A DNA stretch of 61,945 bases from CAZKRU01 sp964555235 (GTDB lineage Bacteria; Verrucomicrobiota; Verrucomicrobiia; Methylacidiphilales; CAMAQI01): assembly GCA_964555235.1 (NCBI GenBank), contig CAZKRU010000014.1, positions 1-61,945 on the forward strand. Direction: 5' to 3'. The position numbers and the translations under genes are program-made. The notes beneath the pieces are model-generated. The model made no database searches. It was not told where the DNA came from and saw nothing but the letters and a program-made list of their open reading frames with translations. Position 1 is the first letter of the stretch; each line of letters starts with the position of its first letter. Positions 9,452 through 17,586 of this stretch are shown in pieces.

Positions 9452-9527
9452 TGGCTGCCGCGCTAGGACTCGAACCTAGAACACCCAGATCCAGAATCTG
9501 GTGTGCTACCAATTGCACCACGCGGCA
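9452..9527 (-). tRNA. tRNA-Gln (anticodon CTG)
   Basis: A 76-base cloverleaf on the minus strand. Acceptor stem TGCCGCG/CGCGGCA, anticodon stem CCAGA/TCTGG with loop TTCTGGA (anticodon CTG), and T-arm loop TTCGAGT. The discriminator is G and CCA is encoded in the genome, unlike the other two tRNAs in this window. It lies just downstream of a VapBC-type pair. Confidence 0.95.
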
Positions 9528-9582
9528 AAGAGAGGTTGTTTTTAGGTCTCCCCTCAACGAGTGGCAAGCTTTTTCCAGTTCG

Positions 9583-10020
9583 CTATGGCTTGATGAGATG
9601 CAAGGAATTTTTGCCATCTCGGATCGCTTTAAAGGGAATTCGACCATCGAAGGTTGCGAGTTTTACTTTGTGATGGCACGCAAGGGCCAGAAGATAAAGA
9701 TCGGTCACGCGAGATGGCGTCAGCATTTCCGGATGATCTAGATGAGATGAGTCTAAGAGGGTAATATCGTCCGGACAAAATTCGTGCCGCGAGTCCTCAC
9801 AGAAGGCCTGTAAAATTCGTTTTACTTCAGTGGCCGTGCCCAGTTGGTTCGGGTATTTGATCTGGCTGGCGACACGAATGACTCCGTTTTGAACGAGTGG
9901 ACAGGTAAGCCATCTCGCGTCAGGGTCTTTCTCCACCCACAGATGGGCCGACTCATGGAAAATGTGTTTTGGGTCCAAAAGAGCAAGGAGAAGATTGACG
10001 TCCAACAGATAACGACTCAC
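9583..10020 (-). CDS. PIN-domain ribonuclease toxin (VapC family)
   Basis: 145-residue PIN-domain protein of the VapC toxin class, Mg-dependent RNases often acting on tRNA or rRNA. The N-terminal strand YLLDVNLLLALLD supplies the first acidic residue (D7). Later acidic residues sit in VTDLYLLALA and LATFDGRIPF, as expected for the PIN active site. The start codon overlaps the stop of the ribbon-helix-helix gene upstream by four bases (ATGA), the usual antitoxin-toxin arrangement. It ends 55 bases before tRNA-Gln. The RNA target cannot be read from the sequence. Confidence 0.88.
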   Translation of the reverse strand: MSRYLLDVNLLLALLDPKHIFHESAHLWVEKDPDARWLTCPLVQNGVIRVASQIKYPNQLGTATEVKRILQAFCEDSRHEFCPDDITLLDSSHLDHPEMLTPSRVTDLYLLALACHHKVKLATFDGRIPFKAIRDGKNSLHLIKP

Positions 10021-10244
10021 TCCATTTCCTCAAGAAGCTCTTTCACCTTTTCAGGCGTCACAGAACCAGCTCCTGGCTTAACCGGAAAAAGGCGGATTCC
10101 GTTGCGAGTCTTAGGCGCGCTTACTGGAGTCAAACTGCGTCGAGCCAGGTCCGAAATAACCGTTCCAATCGATAAATGCTTCATCTCTGCCAACTTGCGA
10201 GCCGCATCGATCACATCATCATCCAAGGTCAGAGTGGTTCTCAT
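10017..10244 (-). CDS. Ribbon-helix-helix antitoxin (VapB type)
   Basis: Small DNA-binding antitoxin for the overlapping PIN toxin. I take the ATG at 10244 (MRTTLTLDDDVIDAARKLA), 75 residues, because RHH/VapB antitoxins typically open with this beta strand. In-frame ATG (10256) and TTG (10259) starts lie just upstream and no Shine-Dalgarno decides. The RHH fold covers residues 1-42. The C-terminal tail (VTPEKVKELLEEME) is the likely toxin-binding region. Such antitoxins usually repress their own promoter; I could not identify the operator. Confidence 0.82.
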   Translation of the reverse strand: MRTTLTLDDDVIDAARKLAEMKHLSIGTVISDLARRSLTPVSAPKTRNGIRLFPVKPGAGSVTPEKVKELLEEME

Positions 10245-10313
10245 TTGAATAAACATCAAGCATCAAACATCATCTGTCAACCGAAACTTGACCGTTTCTA
10301 AGACATTTAAGGA

Positions 10314-10844
10314 TTACCCTCCGATTCCCAAACGAACCATCACGCCATCATCAACCATACGGATCCCCTTTAATCCAAGTCTTCCAATATTTTCTTTGGT
10401 GTCAGTCGGATTCAATTTGTAAACTTCGATATCTCCCAAGACCGCCAGCATCACGGTTCCCAATAATCCAGTCACCTGATCGAGTTGGCTTTCCGGAATT
10501 CCTTTGATATTGAACTCTTTGATTTTAACCTCCTTAAAATGAAACGTTGCCGTGGCAGGCCGGTACTCAAGCGTTCCGTCCGTCAGCACATTTCCCTTGA
10601 TCGGAATCAATCCTAAAATTCGAACCACCGTGTTGGCCTTCACTTCAAGGCGATTGGAAGAACCGTTAAAGTTGAGAACCGGATCCGAAACCGTCACGGT
10701 CATGAGCCCCTTATTTTTGGTGAAGGGGAATCGGGAATCGAGCTGACTGACAATCAGGGATTTTGGAATCTTGATCTCGAATGAAATTCCCCCACAAGCC
10801 GCTAAAGCCACAGCTACGCTTAGAAGGAAAAAAAGCTTTTTCAT
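10314..10844 (-). CDS. DUF1439 / YceB-like lipoprotein
   Basis: 176-residue lipoprotein resembling the YceB/DUF1439 family of outer-membrane lipoproteins; function not established. The signal peptide ends in lipobox LAAC with the acylated Cys at position 17. The mature part is beta-rich, with amphipathic strands (NRLEVKANTVVRILG, GTLEYRPATATFHF) typical of lipid-binding barrels. Its ATG overlaps the ribBA stop by four bases, so the two genes are probably co-transcribed. The family call rests on overall pattern, so moderate confidence. Confidence 0.7.
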   Translation of the reverse strand: MKKLFFLLSVAVALAACGGISFEIKIPKSLIVSQLDSRFPFTKNKGLMTVTVSDPVLNFNGSSNRLEVKANTVVRILGLIPIKGNVLTDGTLEYRPATATFHFKEVKIKEFNIKGIPESQLDQVTGLLGTVMLAVLGDIEVYKLNPTDTKENIGRLGLKGIRMVDDGVMVRLGIGG

Positions 10845-12055
10845 AAAGCATGTCCCATTTTTGTTTTTTTGGTCTTTAAATAAACCTCATTATGGGGATT
10901 GGACGCGATGCGAATCGGCACTTGTTCCGTGATCTCCAAACCATATCCGGCGAGACCCACCACCTTCTTCGGATTATTCGTCAAAAGGCGAATCTTGCGA
11001 ACTCCCAGCTCATGTAGAATCTGCGCGCCAATTCCGTACTCACGCAAATCCGAAGGAAATCCGAGTTTCAGATTCGCCTCAACCGTATCGTATCCCTGTT
11101 CTTGAAGCTTGTAGGCGTGCATCTTTGCCGCAAATCCAATCCCGCGCCCTTCCTGCCTCATGTAAACAAGAACCCCGCTCTTTGCCTTTTCAATTTGACT
11201 GAGGGCGGAATGAAGTTGATTACCACAATCGCAGCGCCGCGAACCGAAAACATCTCCCGTCAGACACTCGCTATGAACACGGACCAAAATCGGTTGCTTC
11301 GGATTGATCTTTCCTTTCACCATCGCGAGATGTTCATGCCCATCCACTCGCGAACGAAAAAGACATAATTCAAAATCACCGTAATCCGTCGGCATTTTGA
11401 CCCGCTGCTCCATCTCCACCAGTTTTTCGTTCTGACGACGGTATTCGATGAGCGCCTGAATACTGCACATCTTTAAGGCAAACCGCTTTGAGAAATTTTT
11501 TAAATCCGCAAGCCGTGCCATCGATCCATCCACCTTGAGGATCTCACAAATCACCGCGGATCCATCAAGACCCGCGAGACGAACGAGATCCACTGCCGCC
11601 TCCGTATGCCCCGCACGCTGAAGCACTCCCCCTGGCTTTGCTTGAAGCGGAAAAACGTGTCCTGGTTGAACCAAGTCTTGAGGAACGGCCTTGGCGCTGG
11701 AAAGCACCTTGATGGTCTTGGCTCGATCGGCGGCAGAAATTCCTGTCGTCACTCCGTGGCGGGCATCGACACTTACCGTAAAGTCCGTGCGAAAACTCTC
11801 CCGATTATCCAACACCATTCGTTGCAATCCAAGCTGTTGCGCTCTCTCTCGGGAAATGGGCGAGCAAATCAATCCGCGCCCATAAGAAGCCATAAAATTG
11901 ACTGCGGCCGCAGTGATTTTGGATGCCGCCATCACAAGGTCTCCCTCATTCTCGCGATCCTCATCATCCGTCACGATCACCATCTTGCCGCGCTTCAAAT
12001 CCCGGAGAACGGCCTCGATTGGCGCAAACCCGGTTCGACCCGATTGATTTTTCAC
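10841..12055 (-). CDS. ribBA: Bifunctional RibBA: DHBP synthase / GTP cyclohydrolase II
   Basis: Catalyses two entry steps of riboflavin synthesis: ribulose 5-phosphate to 3,4-dihydroxy-2-butanone 4-phosphate, and GTP to the diaminopyrimidine intermediate. 404 residues, standard for the fusion. The RibB half (about 10-205) has DDEDRENEGD, the acidic metal-binding loop, and the conserved RAGHTEAAVDL. The RibA half (about 210-390) has zinc ligands in CLTGDVFGSRRCDCG and MRQEGRGIG, so both activities look intact. No FMN riboswitch was recognised upstream. Downstream a lipoprotein gene overlaps by 4 bases. Confidence 0.96.
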   Translation of the reverse strand: MKNQSGRTGFAPIEAVLRDLKRGKMVIVTDDEDRENEGDLVMAASKITAAAVNFMASYGRGLICSPISRERAQQLGLQRMVLDNRESFRTDFTVSVDARHGVTTGISAADRAKTIKVLSSAKAVPQDLVQPGHVFPLQAKPGGVLQRAGHTEAAVDLVRLAGLDGSAVICEILKVDGSMARLADLKNFSKRFALKMCSIQALIEYRRQNEKLVEMEQRVKMPTDYGDFELCLFRSRVDGHEHLAMVKGKINPKQPILVRVHSECLTGDVFGSRRCDCGNQLHSALSQIEKAKSGVLVYMRQEGRGIGFAAKMHAYKLQEQGYDTVEANLKLGFPSDLREYGIGAQILHELGVRKIRLLTNNPKKVVGLAGYGLEITEQVPIRIASNPHNEVYLKTKKTKMGHAL

Positions 12056-12390
12056 AACGATTTCATAACCGGTTTAAACTCAGGATGCAATCATGGAGAG
12101 AGCGATCAACTCAAATCATTAGCAAGCATAGAACACACACAGCCCACCGATTGTCTCACACAAAGTCACGAAGCTCACGAAGTTTTTACTCCAGGTAGGA
12201 TAAATTGTTTTTGAAGAACAAACAAAACATTGGCATTTCTTGGTGGCTTCGTGCCTTTGTGTGAGACCTCACCTTTGTTCCTATTTCCATGGGATCGCAA
12301 TCGATTAGGGCGATCGCATTGACTCGGAGGAGATTTAGAGTTGACCGGCATCCCCCATTCTTTTATTAGAGAGATCTACCACGCAACCCC
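12056..12390. other. 335-base intergenic region upstream of ribBA
   Basis: No gene seen. It holds the ribBA promoter region (not resolvable by eye) and a long inverted repeat (12153-12267). It ends at tRNA-Leu, which is transcribed the other way. Confidence 0.6.
12153..12267. repeat. Inverted repeat with 8-9 nt internal period (copy A)
   Basis: Arms 12153-12173 and 12247-12267 pair at 20 of 21 positions, with a 73-base spacer. Each arm continues as short units, ACACAAAG then TCACGAAG or GCACGAAG then a third similar unit. Two further sites with the same design lie at 27684-27904 and 30185-30261. Confidence 0.75.
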
Positions 12391-12471
12391 GCGCTCGTGG
12401 CGAAATGGCAGACGCGTTAGATTCAGGTTCTAATGTCGAAAGACATGGAGGTTCAAGTCCTCTCGAGCGCA
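12391..12471 (+). tRNA. tRNA-Leu (anticodon CAG)
   Basis: Class II tRNA of 81 bases. Acceptor stem GCGCTCG/CGAGCGC with discriminator A; anticodon loop TTCAGGT (anticodon CAG) on stem TTAGA/TCTAA. A variable arm TGTCGAAAGACA follows, then T-loop TTCAAGT. CCA is not encoded (TCC follows). It lies between ribBA and lnt, both on the opposite strand. Confidence 0.95.
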
Positions 12472-12554
12472 TCCTCAAGCGAGAGAGTCCCTTCCATCGG
12501 TCGGAGACCAAAATGGACTTAGCGCACCGGGTTGTAATAAATAATGTGCGCAAC

Positions 12555-12571
12555 TCCTCTCGAGCGCATCC
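12555..12571 (+). repeat. Duplicated 3' end of tRNA-Leu
   Basis: TCCTCTCGAGCGCATCC repeats exactly bases 12458-12474, the T-arm and acceptor end of tRNA-Leu with three flanking bases. It lies 84 bases downstream in the same orientation, right at the 3' end of lnt. Seventeen exact bases is unlikely by chance. No integrase or cargo lies between the copies. Confidence 0.65.
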
Positions 12572-12573
12572 CA

Positions 12574-14160
12574 TCACGATCCATTCACGAAAACACCACG
12601 CCCGGCACCCACTCGCCTCCAAAGGCGTAGTCCGATGATCAGGAGTGAGAATATAACGATCCAATTTCCGTATTTCTCGTACAGAGTCACTCGGGAGGGA
12701 GCCCATTGAAGGAGCCCCACCTTCACGCCATCGACTTCAACCCGACGACCTTGATCATCTTTAATGGTATCGAGAACCGCGCCACTCTGATTCACTACCG
12801 CACTGACACCACTGTTCGCGCACCGGAGCATCGGTAAATCCAGTTCGACCGTCCGAAAAATAGCATTCGCCAGATGTTGCTCCGCTCCGGGCGAATCCTT
12901 AAACCAAGCATCGTTCGTGAGATTCAACAAGAAATCCGGTTTCTCTTCATTGAAACGTCGCGCCAGATCGGAAACGGTATCCTCAAAACAGATCAAGGGG
13001 AGTGCTCTTACCGCTCCCTCTCGTAATTCAAAAATCGCCGCCCCTTCTCCCGCATCAAATCCCGGGGTCATCGGGAACCAGCGACCGAGATGGGGAAAGG
13101 TATCCCAGAACGGCGTGTACTCGCCAAAGAGAACCAGATGATTTTTTCGGTAGATCTTCCCGCGTTTTTCATTCGGAGGAAACCAGAATGCCGCGTTGAA
13201 TTGTTTCCCTTCCTCCACATCCAGCGCTCCCATCACAAAATCAAATCGCTTCCCGCGCATGAGGTAGTTCACCGCCGCGCGCAACTCAAAGTCCGTTTTG
13301 AAAATTTTTCCCGTTGCGGTTTCCGGCCAAACCAGCAATTCCGGATCCATCAACAACGCCTCCCGACTCATTCGCACATGCCTTTGGATCACCTCGGTGG
13401 CATTCATCGCTTCATACTTCTCATCTTGAGGAATATTGGGTTGAACCAATGCATAGCGAATCGATTTTAATTCCCCCTTGGGCGCATTGATGATCCGCTG
13501 CATCCCCCAGAAAAACGTCCCCATCAAAAGCCCAATCGTCAAATAAAGATCCCAATGACGTCGGTATCCCTCTCCGCTTCGAATCTCTTCATAAGCACGT
13601 CGAATCGCACAGGCCAGAACCACATTTACAAAAACGATCAGCCATGAAATCAAAAGAGTTCCTCCCACGGAGGCAAGTTGCACCATCGGAATCATTCGGT
13701 GTTGTGTCACCGCCAACCCATTCCACCCCAATCCGGTCAGAAACCAACTCCGACACCATTCCAAGACGACCCAAACCGAAGCACTCGTTGCCGCCCAAGA
13801 AAGTGTATCGATTGACCGAATGCCCCGAGACTTTAATTGATCGTGCGCCCAAACCCAGAGCGCAGGATAAACTGCCAAGTATAAAATCAACGCAATGACT
13901 CCAACCACCGTGACATAGGCAACCCACCAAAAGGCCCCCGCAAAGAAAAAAAGCCCCATCCAATAACCGATCGCGCCTGGAGGCATCAACCGCCATCGGG
14001 ATAATACCGGTTTCTCTCCCACAGAAATTCCATTCGCCAAAAGAACGGGGATCAACGCCACCCAAGCCAGCCCCCCCGCATTGAAAGGAGGAAGCGCCAG
14101 AACAAGCAAAACACCACTTAAAATCGCCGAAAGCCCGCGAATCCAAAATTCGGAAAGCAT
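12574..14160 (-). CDS. lnt: Apolipoprotein N-acyltransferase
   Basis: Inner-membrane enzyme that N-acylates the diacylglyceryl-cysteine of lipoproteins, the last maturation step. Start taken at ATG 14160 (MLSEFWIRGL), 528 residues; a TTG 24 bases upstream overlaps the previous gene. Six or so membrane helices fill the first 230 residues. The nitrilase-like domain follows with the Glu-Lys-Cys triad in WPETA, YRKNHLVLFGEY and LICFED, and NLTNDAWF near the end. A last helix lies near the C-terminus. Its presence fits the several lipoproteins in this window. The cNMP-binding gene ends 11 bases upstream, suggesting co-transcription. Confidence 0.95.
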   Translation of the reverse strand: MLSEFWIRGLSAILSGVLLVLALPPFNAGGLAWVALIPVLLANGISVGEKPVLSRWRLMPPGAIGYWMGLFFFAGAFWWVAYVTVVGVIALILYLAVYPALWVWAHDQLKSRGIRSIDTLSWAATSASVWVVLEWCRSWFLTGLGWNGLAVTQHRMIPMVQLASVGGTLLISWLIVFVNVVLACAIRRAYEEIRSGEGYRRHWDLYLTIGLLMGTFFWGMQRIINAPKGELKSIRYALVQPNIPQDEKYEAMNATEVIQRHVRMSREALLMDPELLVWPETATGKIFKTDFELRAAVNYLMRGKRFDFVMGALDVEEGKQFNAAFWFPPNEKRGKIYRKNHLVLFGEYTPFWDTFPHLGRWFPMTPGFDAGEGAAIFELREGAVRALPLICFEDTVSDLARRFNEEKPDFLLNLTNDAWFKDSPGAEQHLANAIFRTVELDLPMLRCANSGVSAVVNQSGAVLDTIKDDQGRRVEVDGVKVGLLQWAPSRVTLYEKYGNWIVIFSLLIIGLRLWRRVGAGRGVFVNGS

Positions 14161-14171
14161 TTTCCGTCGGG

Positions 14172-14672
14172 TTAAATCGCCCAAACGGAATAAATCCGCT
14201 GTAACACTTTTCGAACAACGATCGGATCCATATCGGTACTTTTCCCCTGCTCTGAAAATTGCTGAAGAATCCTTCCCGCACGCCGAGAGAGTTGAAGGGC
14301 AAAATGTAACGCCAAACGAGGCCCTAACGGATTCTCATCCCGGAATAATTTTTGAAAATCCGCCCGCTTAATCTCGATTAACTCGCCCCCCGTCAAAGCT
14401 AACGTTGTAGCGCTGCGTCGTCCTTCGGAAAGCATCGCCATCTCTCCGATGAAATTCCCCTTGCCAAGAGTCGCGAGAACAATCTCGCCCTGATTCTTCA
14501 TTCGCTTCCGAATCTGGAGCTTTCCTTTGAGAATATAATAACAAGCCGTCGCTTGGTTTCCCTCGCGAATCACTTTTTCACCCCGACTAAAGCGACGGCG
14601 TGATTTCGCAGAAAAGTGACGCAAAAGCTCCGCAGAGCTAATTTCCGCAGGAAGTGACATTTTTTTGGGCAC
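14172..14672 (-). CDS. Cyclic nucleotide-binding domain protein
   Basis: 166-residue protein consisting mostly of one cNMP-binding beta-roll (about 20-120): FSRGEKVIREGNQATACYYILKG, then GKGNFIGEMAMLSEGRRSATTLAL, which is the phosphate-binding cassette with GEMA and R-S-A. No DNA-binding domain follows, only a helical tail, so it is a regulator or sensor subunit rather than a Crp-type transcription factor. The longest start is GTG at 14672; ATG at 14660 is an alternative. It is divergent from sucA, whose promoter lies in the shared region. Confidence 0.85.
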   Translation of the reverse strand: MPKKMSLPAEISSAELLRHFSAKSRRRFSRGEKVIREGNQATACYYILKGKLQIRKRMKNQGEIVLATLGKGNFIGEMAMLSEGRRSATTLALTGGELIEIKRADFQKLFRDENPLGPRLALHFALQLSRRAGRILQQFSEQGKSTDMDPIVVRKVLQRIYSVWAI

Positions 14673-14757
14673 GAATTCTTTTCTAACCCCTCCCTCTCAG
14701 AATCCAAGACTTAATTTCGGGTTTTCTCGGGCGTTGACACGTAAATTTTACACGCTA

Positions 14758-17577
14758 ATGCGTAACAATACGATGAATCCTTCTAGTCTTTCGGATCTTG
14801 AGGCTAAACGCTTGGGGACCAACATGGTCAATGGCCACGGAACGCACCCCCAAGGAACACTCGCCAATTCTGAAAGCGCCGAAATGCTTGAGGGACTTTA
14901 CGAACAGTGGAAAACCAACCCCGAGTCAGTCGATTCAACCTGGCGCTCCTTTTTTGAAGGTTTTTCCCTAGGCTGCCAACATGCTCCAGCTCCCAAAGCC
15001 AAAGGAGGCCGCAGCGGAGCTCCTGCCGGTGACGCCCCTGATTTTTGGTTCAAGCAAGGAAAAATTCACGATCTTCTCTTCGCCTACCGGATGTTAGGAC
15101 ACCATATTGCCAACTTGGATCCCCTCGGTTTCAATAAAAACACCCTCCCCGATCTCGAACTTCACAATTTCAAATTCACCGATTCCGACCTCGACACCCA
15201 ATTCGACAGCGGAACGCTCGCCGGTGGAGGACGTCGCCCACTTCGCGAGATCATTCGAATTCTCAAAGAGAGCTACTGCGGCAATCTTGCAACAGAATAC
15301 ATGCACATTCAGGACTTCACCGTCCGTCGATGGGTCCGCGATAAAGTAGAAGCGAATCCGACTCCCTTTCCTGCTGCCAAAAAAGAGCGAATTCTGAATC
15401 ACTTGATCGACGCGGAGCAGTTCGAGCGATTCCTTCACACCCGGTTTGTCGGACAAAAGCGTTTTTCGATCGAAGGCGGAGAGACCCTGATCCCGATGAT
15501 GGATGCCATCATCGAATCCTGCCCCACTCACGGCGTCTGTCAGTTAATGATCGGAATGGCGCACCGCGGTCGACTCAACGTACTCGCCAATATCCTCGGT
15601 AAAGATTACAAAGCAATATTCAATGAATTTGCCGGAAATCACGTTCCCGACACCACGGGAGATGGAGATGTTAAATACCACCTCGGCTACGAAAGCTCCG
15701 TTGTCACCTCCAGCGGTCACAAAATCGGAGTCAGCCTCGCACCGAACCCAAGTCACCTCGAAACTGTCAGTCCGGTCGTCGAAGGAAAGGCACGTGCCTG
15801 GCAGCGCCTCCTCAAAGACAACGAAGAACGCGGCAAGGTCATTCCGATCCTGATTCACGGAGATGCCGCGATGATTGGACAGGGCGTCGTCGCTGAAACC
15901 TTCAACATGTCGCAACTCGAAGGTTATCGGACCGGTGGAACCGTTCACATCGTCGTCAATAATCAGATCGGCTTCACCACGATTCCGAAAGATTCCCGCT
16001 CCTCCGTCTACTGCACCGCCATCGCAAAGACCCTCGGACTCCCCATTTTCCACGTCAACGGCGACGACCCAATTGCCTCCGTTCGTGCGATCGAAATCGC
16101 TATGGAGTTCCGTCAGCGCTTCAAAAAGGATGTCGTCATTGATCTCTACTGCTACCGGCGTCATGGCCACAACGAAGGCGATGAACCGAATTTTACCCAG
16201 CCGACCCTTTACCAAGAAGTCGAGCGTCATCCTTTCATCAGCGAGCTTTTGATCGATCAGATGGTCGCCTCCGGAGAAACTTCCAAAGAGAAGATCCAAG
16301 CGTATCAAAAGGAATTCGAAGGACGTCTCAGCGTGGCGCTCGCCATGTCCAAGTCTGAAACAAAACACTTGGTCCCCGCCATCCGCCCGCCTCTCTCGTG
16401 TCCTCGGATTTTTGATCCCATTGAGACGTCCGTTCCTACGGAAACCATTCAACGCATTGGTCTCGCGATCTCCAAGCCACCCGCCAATTTCACCGTCAAT
16501 CCGAAGCTCGTCAAATGGCTCGATCAACGGCAACAAATGATTGAAGGAAAAGCCCCGCTCGATTGGGGAATGGCGGAAGCGCTCTCATTTGGTTCCCTCC
16601 TCGACCAACGAATCCCCGTCCGTCTCTCCGGACAGGATAGCCGACGAGGAACGTTCAGCCATCGTCACTCCGTTCTTTATGATTTGAGCAATCGGGAACG
16701 TTATGTTCCGCTCCTCAACATCTCACCCAATCAGGAACGCTACTGTGTCTACAACAGTCCGCTTTCCGAATACGCCGTTCTCGGTTTTGATTTCGGTTAC
16801 TCACTCGATTACCCCGAAATCCTCATCATGTGGGAAGCGCAGTTTGGTGATTTCAGCAATGGCGCCCAGATTATGATCGACCAATATCTGGTCAGTTCTG
16901 AGGCGAAATGGAATGTCACTTCCAACATCGTCCTCCTTCTCCCTCACGGCTATCATGGTCAAGGACCGGAACACTCCAGTGCTCGTTTGGAACGTTTCCT
17001 CCAAGCCTGCGCCGAAGATAATATCATCGTTGGAAACTGCAGCACGCCCGCTCAATATTTCCATGTCCTACGCCGCCAGGTGCTTCGTAAGATTCGCAAA
17101 CCCCTGATCCTCATGACCCCCAAAGGACTTTTACGGGATAAACGCTGCGTCTCTTCGATTGGAGAATTGTCCAAAGGTCGCTTTGAGGAAATTCTTCCGG
17201 ATCCTCGCAAAGCAAAGGGAGCCAAACGTCTCATCCTCTGCTGTGGAAAAGTTTACTTTGACTTGGATGATCAGCGTCTCGCCATTCAAGATGAGTCGAC
17301 GGCGTTGATCCGCGTCGAGCAACTCTATCCGCTTCATGTTGAAAAACTCCAAGCGATTGCAGCCGCACATCCTGAAGCCAAAGAAATCGTCTGGTGTCAG
17401 GAAGAGTCTGAAAATATGGGAGCGTGGTCCTTCATGGAACCGCGCCTCCGTAAAATCTTCAACCGCGAAATCCATTATGTCGGACGCGATGAGTCATCGA
17501 GTCCTGCCACTGGATCCCATGCGATTCACGATCTGGAGCAAAAGGACATCGTCGTACGCGCGTTTCAGAAATTGTAA
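14758..17577 (+). CDS. sucA: 2-oxoglutarate dehydrogenase E1 component
   Basis: Thiamine-diphosphate decarboxylase of the 2-oxoglutarate dehydrogenase complex (TCA cycle). I use ATG 14758 (939 residues); ATG 14773 is nearly as good and neither has a clear Shine-Dalgarno. The N-terminal E2-binding segment reads LYEQWKTNPESVDSTWRSFF. The family landmarks AHRGRLNVLANI, GDAAMIGQGVVAET and NNQIGFTT (ThDP/Mg site) follow, and HSSARLERFLQ lies in the pyrimidine-binding part. A TTGACA lies about 20 bases before the ATG and may be a -35 box, which would imply a very short leader. sucB follows after 9 bases. Confidence 0.95.
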   Translation: MRNNTMNPSSLSDLEAKRLGTNMVNGHGTHPQGTLANSESAEMLEGLYEQWKTNPESVDSTWRSFFEGFSLGCQHAPAPKAKGGRSGAPAGDAPDFWFKQGKIHDLLFAYRMLGHHIANLDPLGFNKNTLPDLELHNFKFTDSDLDTQFDSGTLAGGGRRPLREIIRILKESYCGNLATEYMHIQDFTVRRWVRDKVEANPTPFPAAKKERILNHLIDAEQFERFLHTRFVGQKRFSIEGGETLIPMMDAIIESCPTHGVCQLMIGMAHRGRLNVLANILGKDYKAIFNEFAGNHVPDTTGDGDVKYHLGYESSVVTSSGHKIGVSLAPNPSHLETVSPVVEGKARAWQRLLKDNEERGKVIPILIHGDAAMIGQGVVAETFNMSQLEGYRTGGTVHIVVNNQIGFTTIPKDSRSSVYCTAIAKTLGLPIFHVNGDDPIASVRAIEIAMEFRQRFKKDVVIDLYCYRRHGHNEGDEPNFTQPTLYQEVERHPFISELLIDQMVASGETSKEKIQAYQKEFEGRLSVALAMSKSETKHLVPAIRPPLSCPRIFDPIETSVPTETIQRIGLAISKPPANFTVNPKLVKWLDQRQQMIEGKAPLDWGMAEALSFGSLLDQRIPVRLSGQDSRRGTFSHRHSVLYDLSNRERYVPLLNISPNQERYCVYNSPLSEYAVLGFDFGYSLDYPEILIMWEAQFGDFSNGAQIMIDQYLVSSEAKWNVTSNIVLLLPHGYHGQGPEHSSARLERFLQACAEDNIIVGNCSTPAQYFHVLRRQVLRKIRKPLILMTPKGLLRDKRCVSSIGELSKGRFEEILPDPRKAKGAKRLILCCGKVYFDLDDQRLAIQDESTALIRVEQLYPLHVEKLQAIAAAHPEAKEIVWCQEESENMGAWSFMEPRLRKIFNREIHYVGRDESSSPATGSHAIHDLEQKDIVVRAFQKL

Positions 17578-17586
17578 GGAAATATT

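Noticed and set aside
9291..10259. A full genomic island at tRNA-Gln
   Set aside because: Only a duplicated tRNA end and a toxin-antitoxin pair are present, on opposite sides of the tRNA; no integrase or cargo boundary.
12153..12267. CRISPR array at the periodic repeats
   Set aside because: Units are 8-9 bases, tandem without spacers, and arranged as inverted arms; no cas genes in the window.
14665..14757. Longer start of sucA from TTG 14665
   Set aside because: It overlaps the divergent cNMP-binding gene start, and the 31 added residues are unlike any E1 N-terminus.
15544..16536. Long open frame on the minus strand inside sucA (330 codons)
   Set aside because: Shadow of a strongly biased coding gene; no recognisable motif, and sucA is certain.
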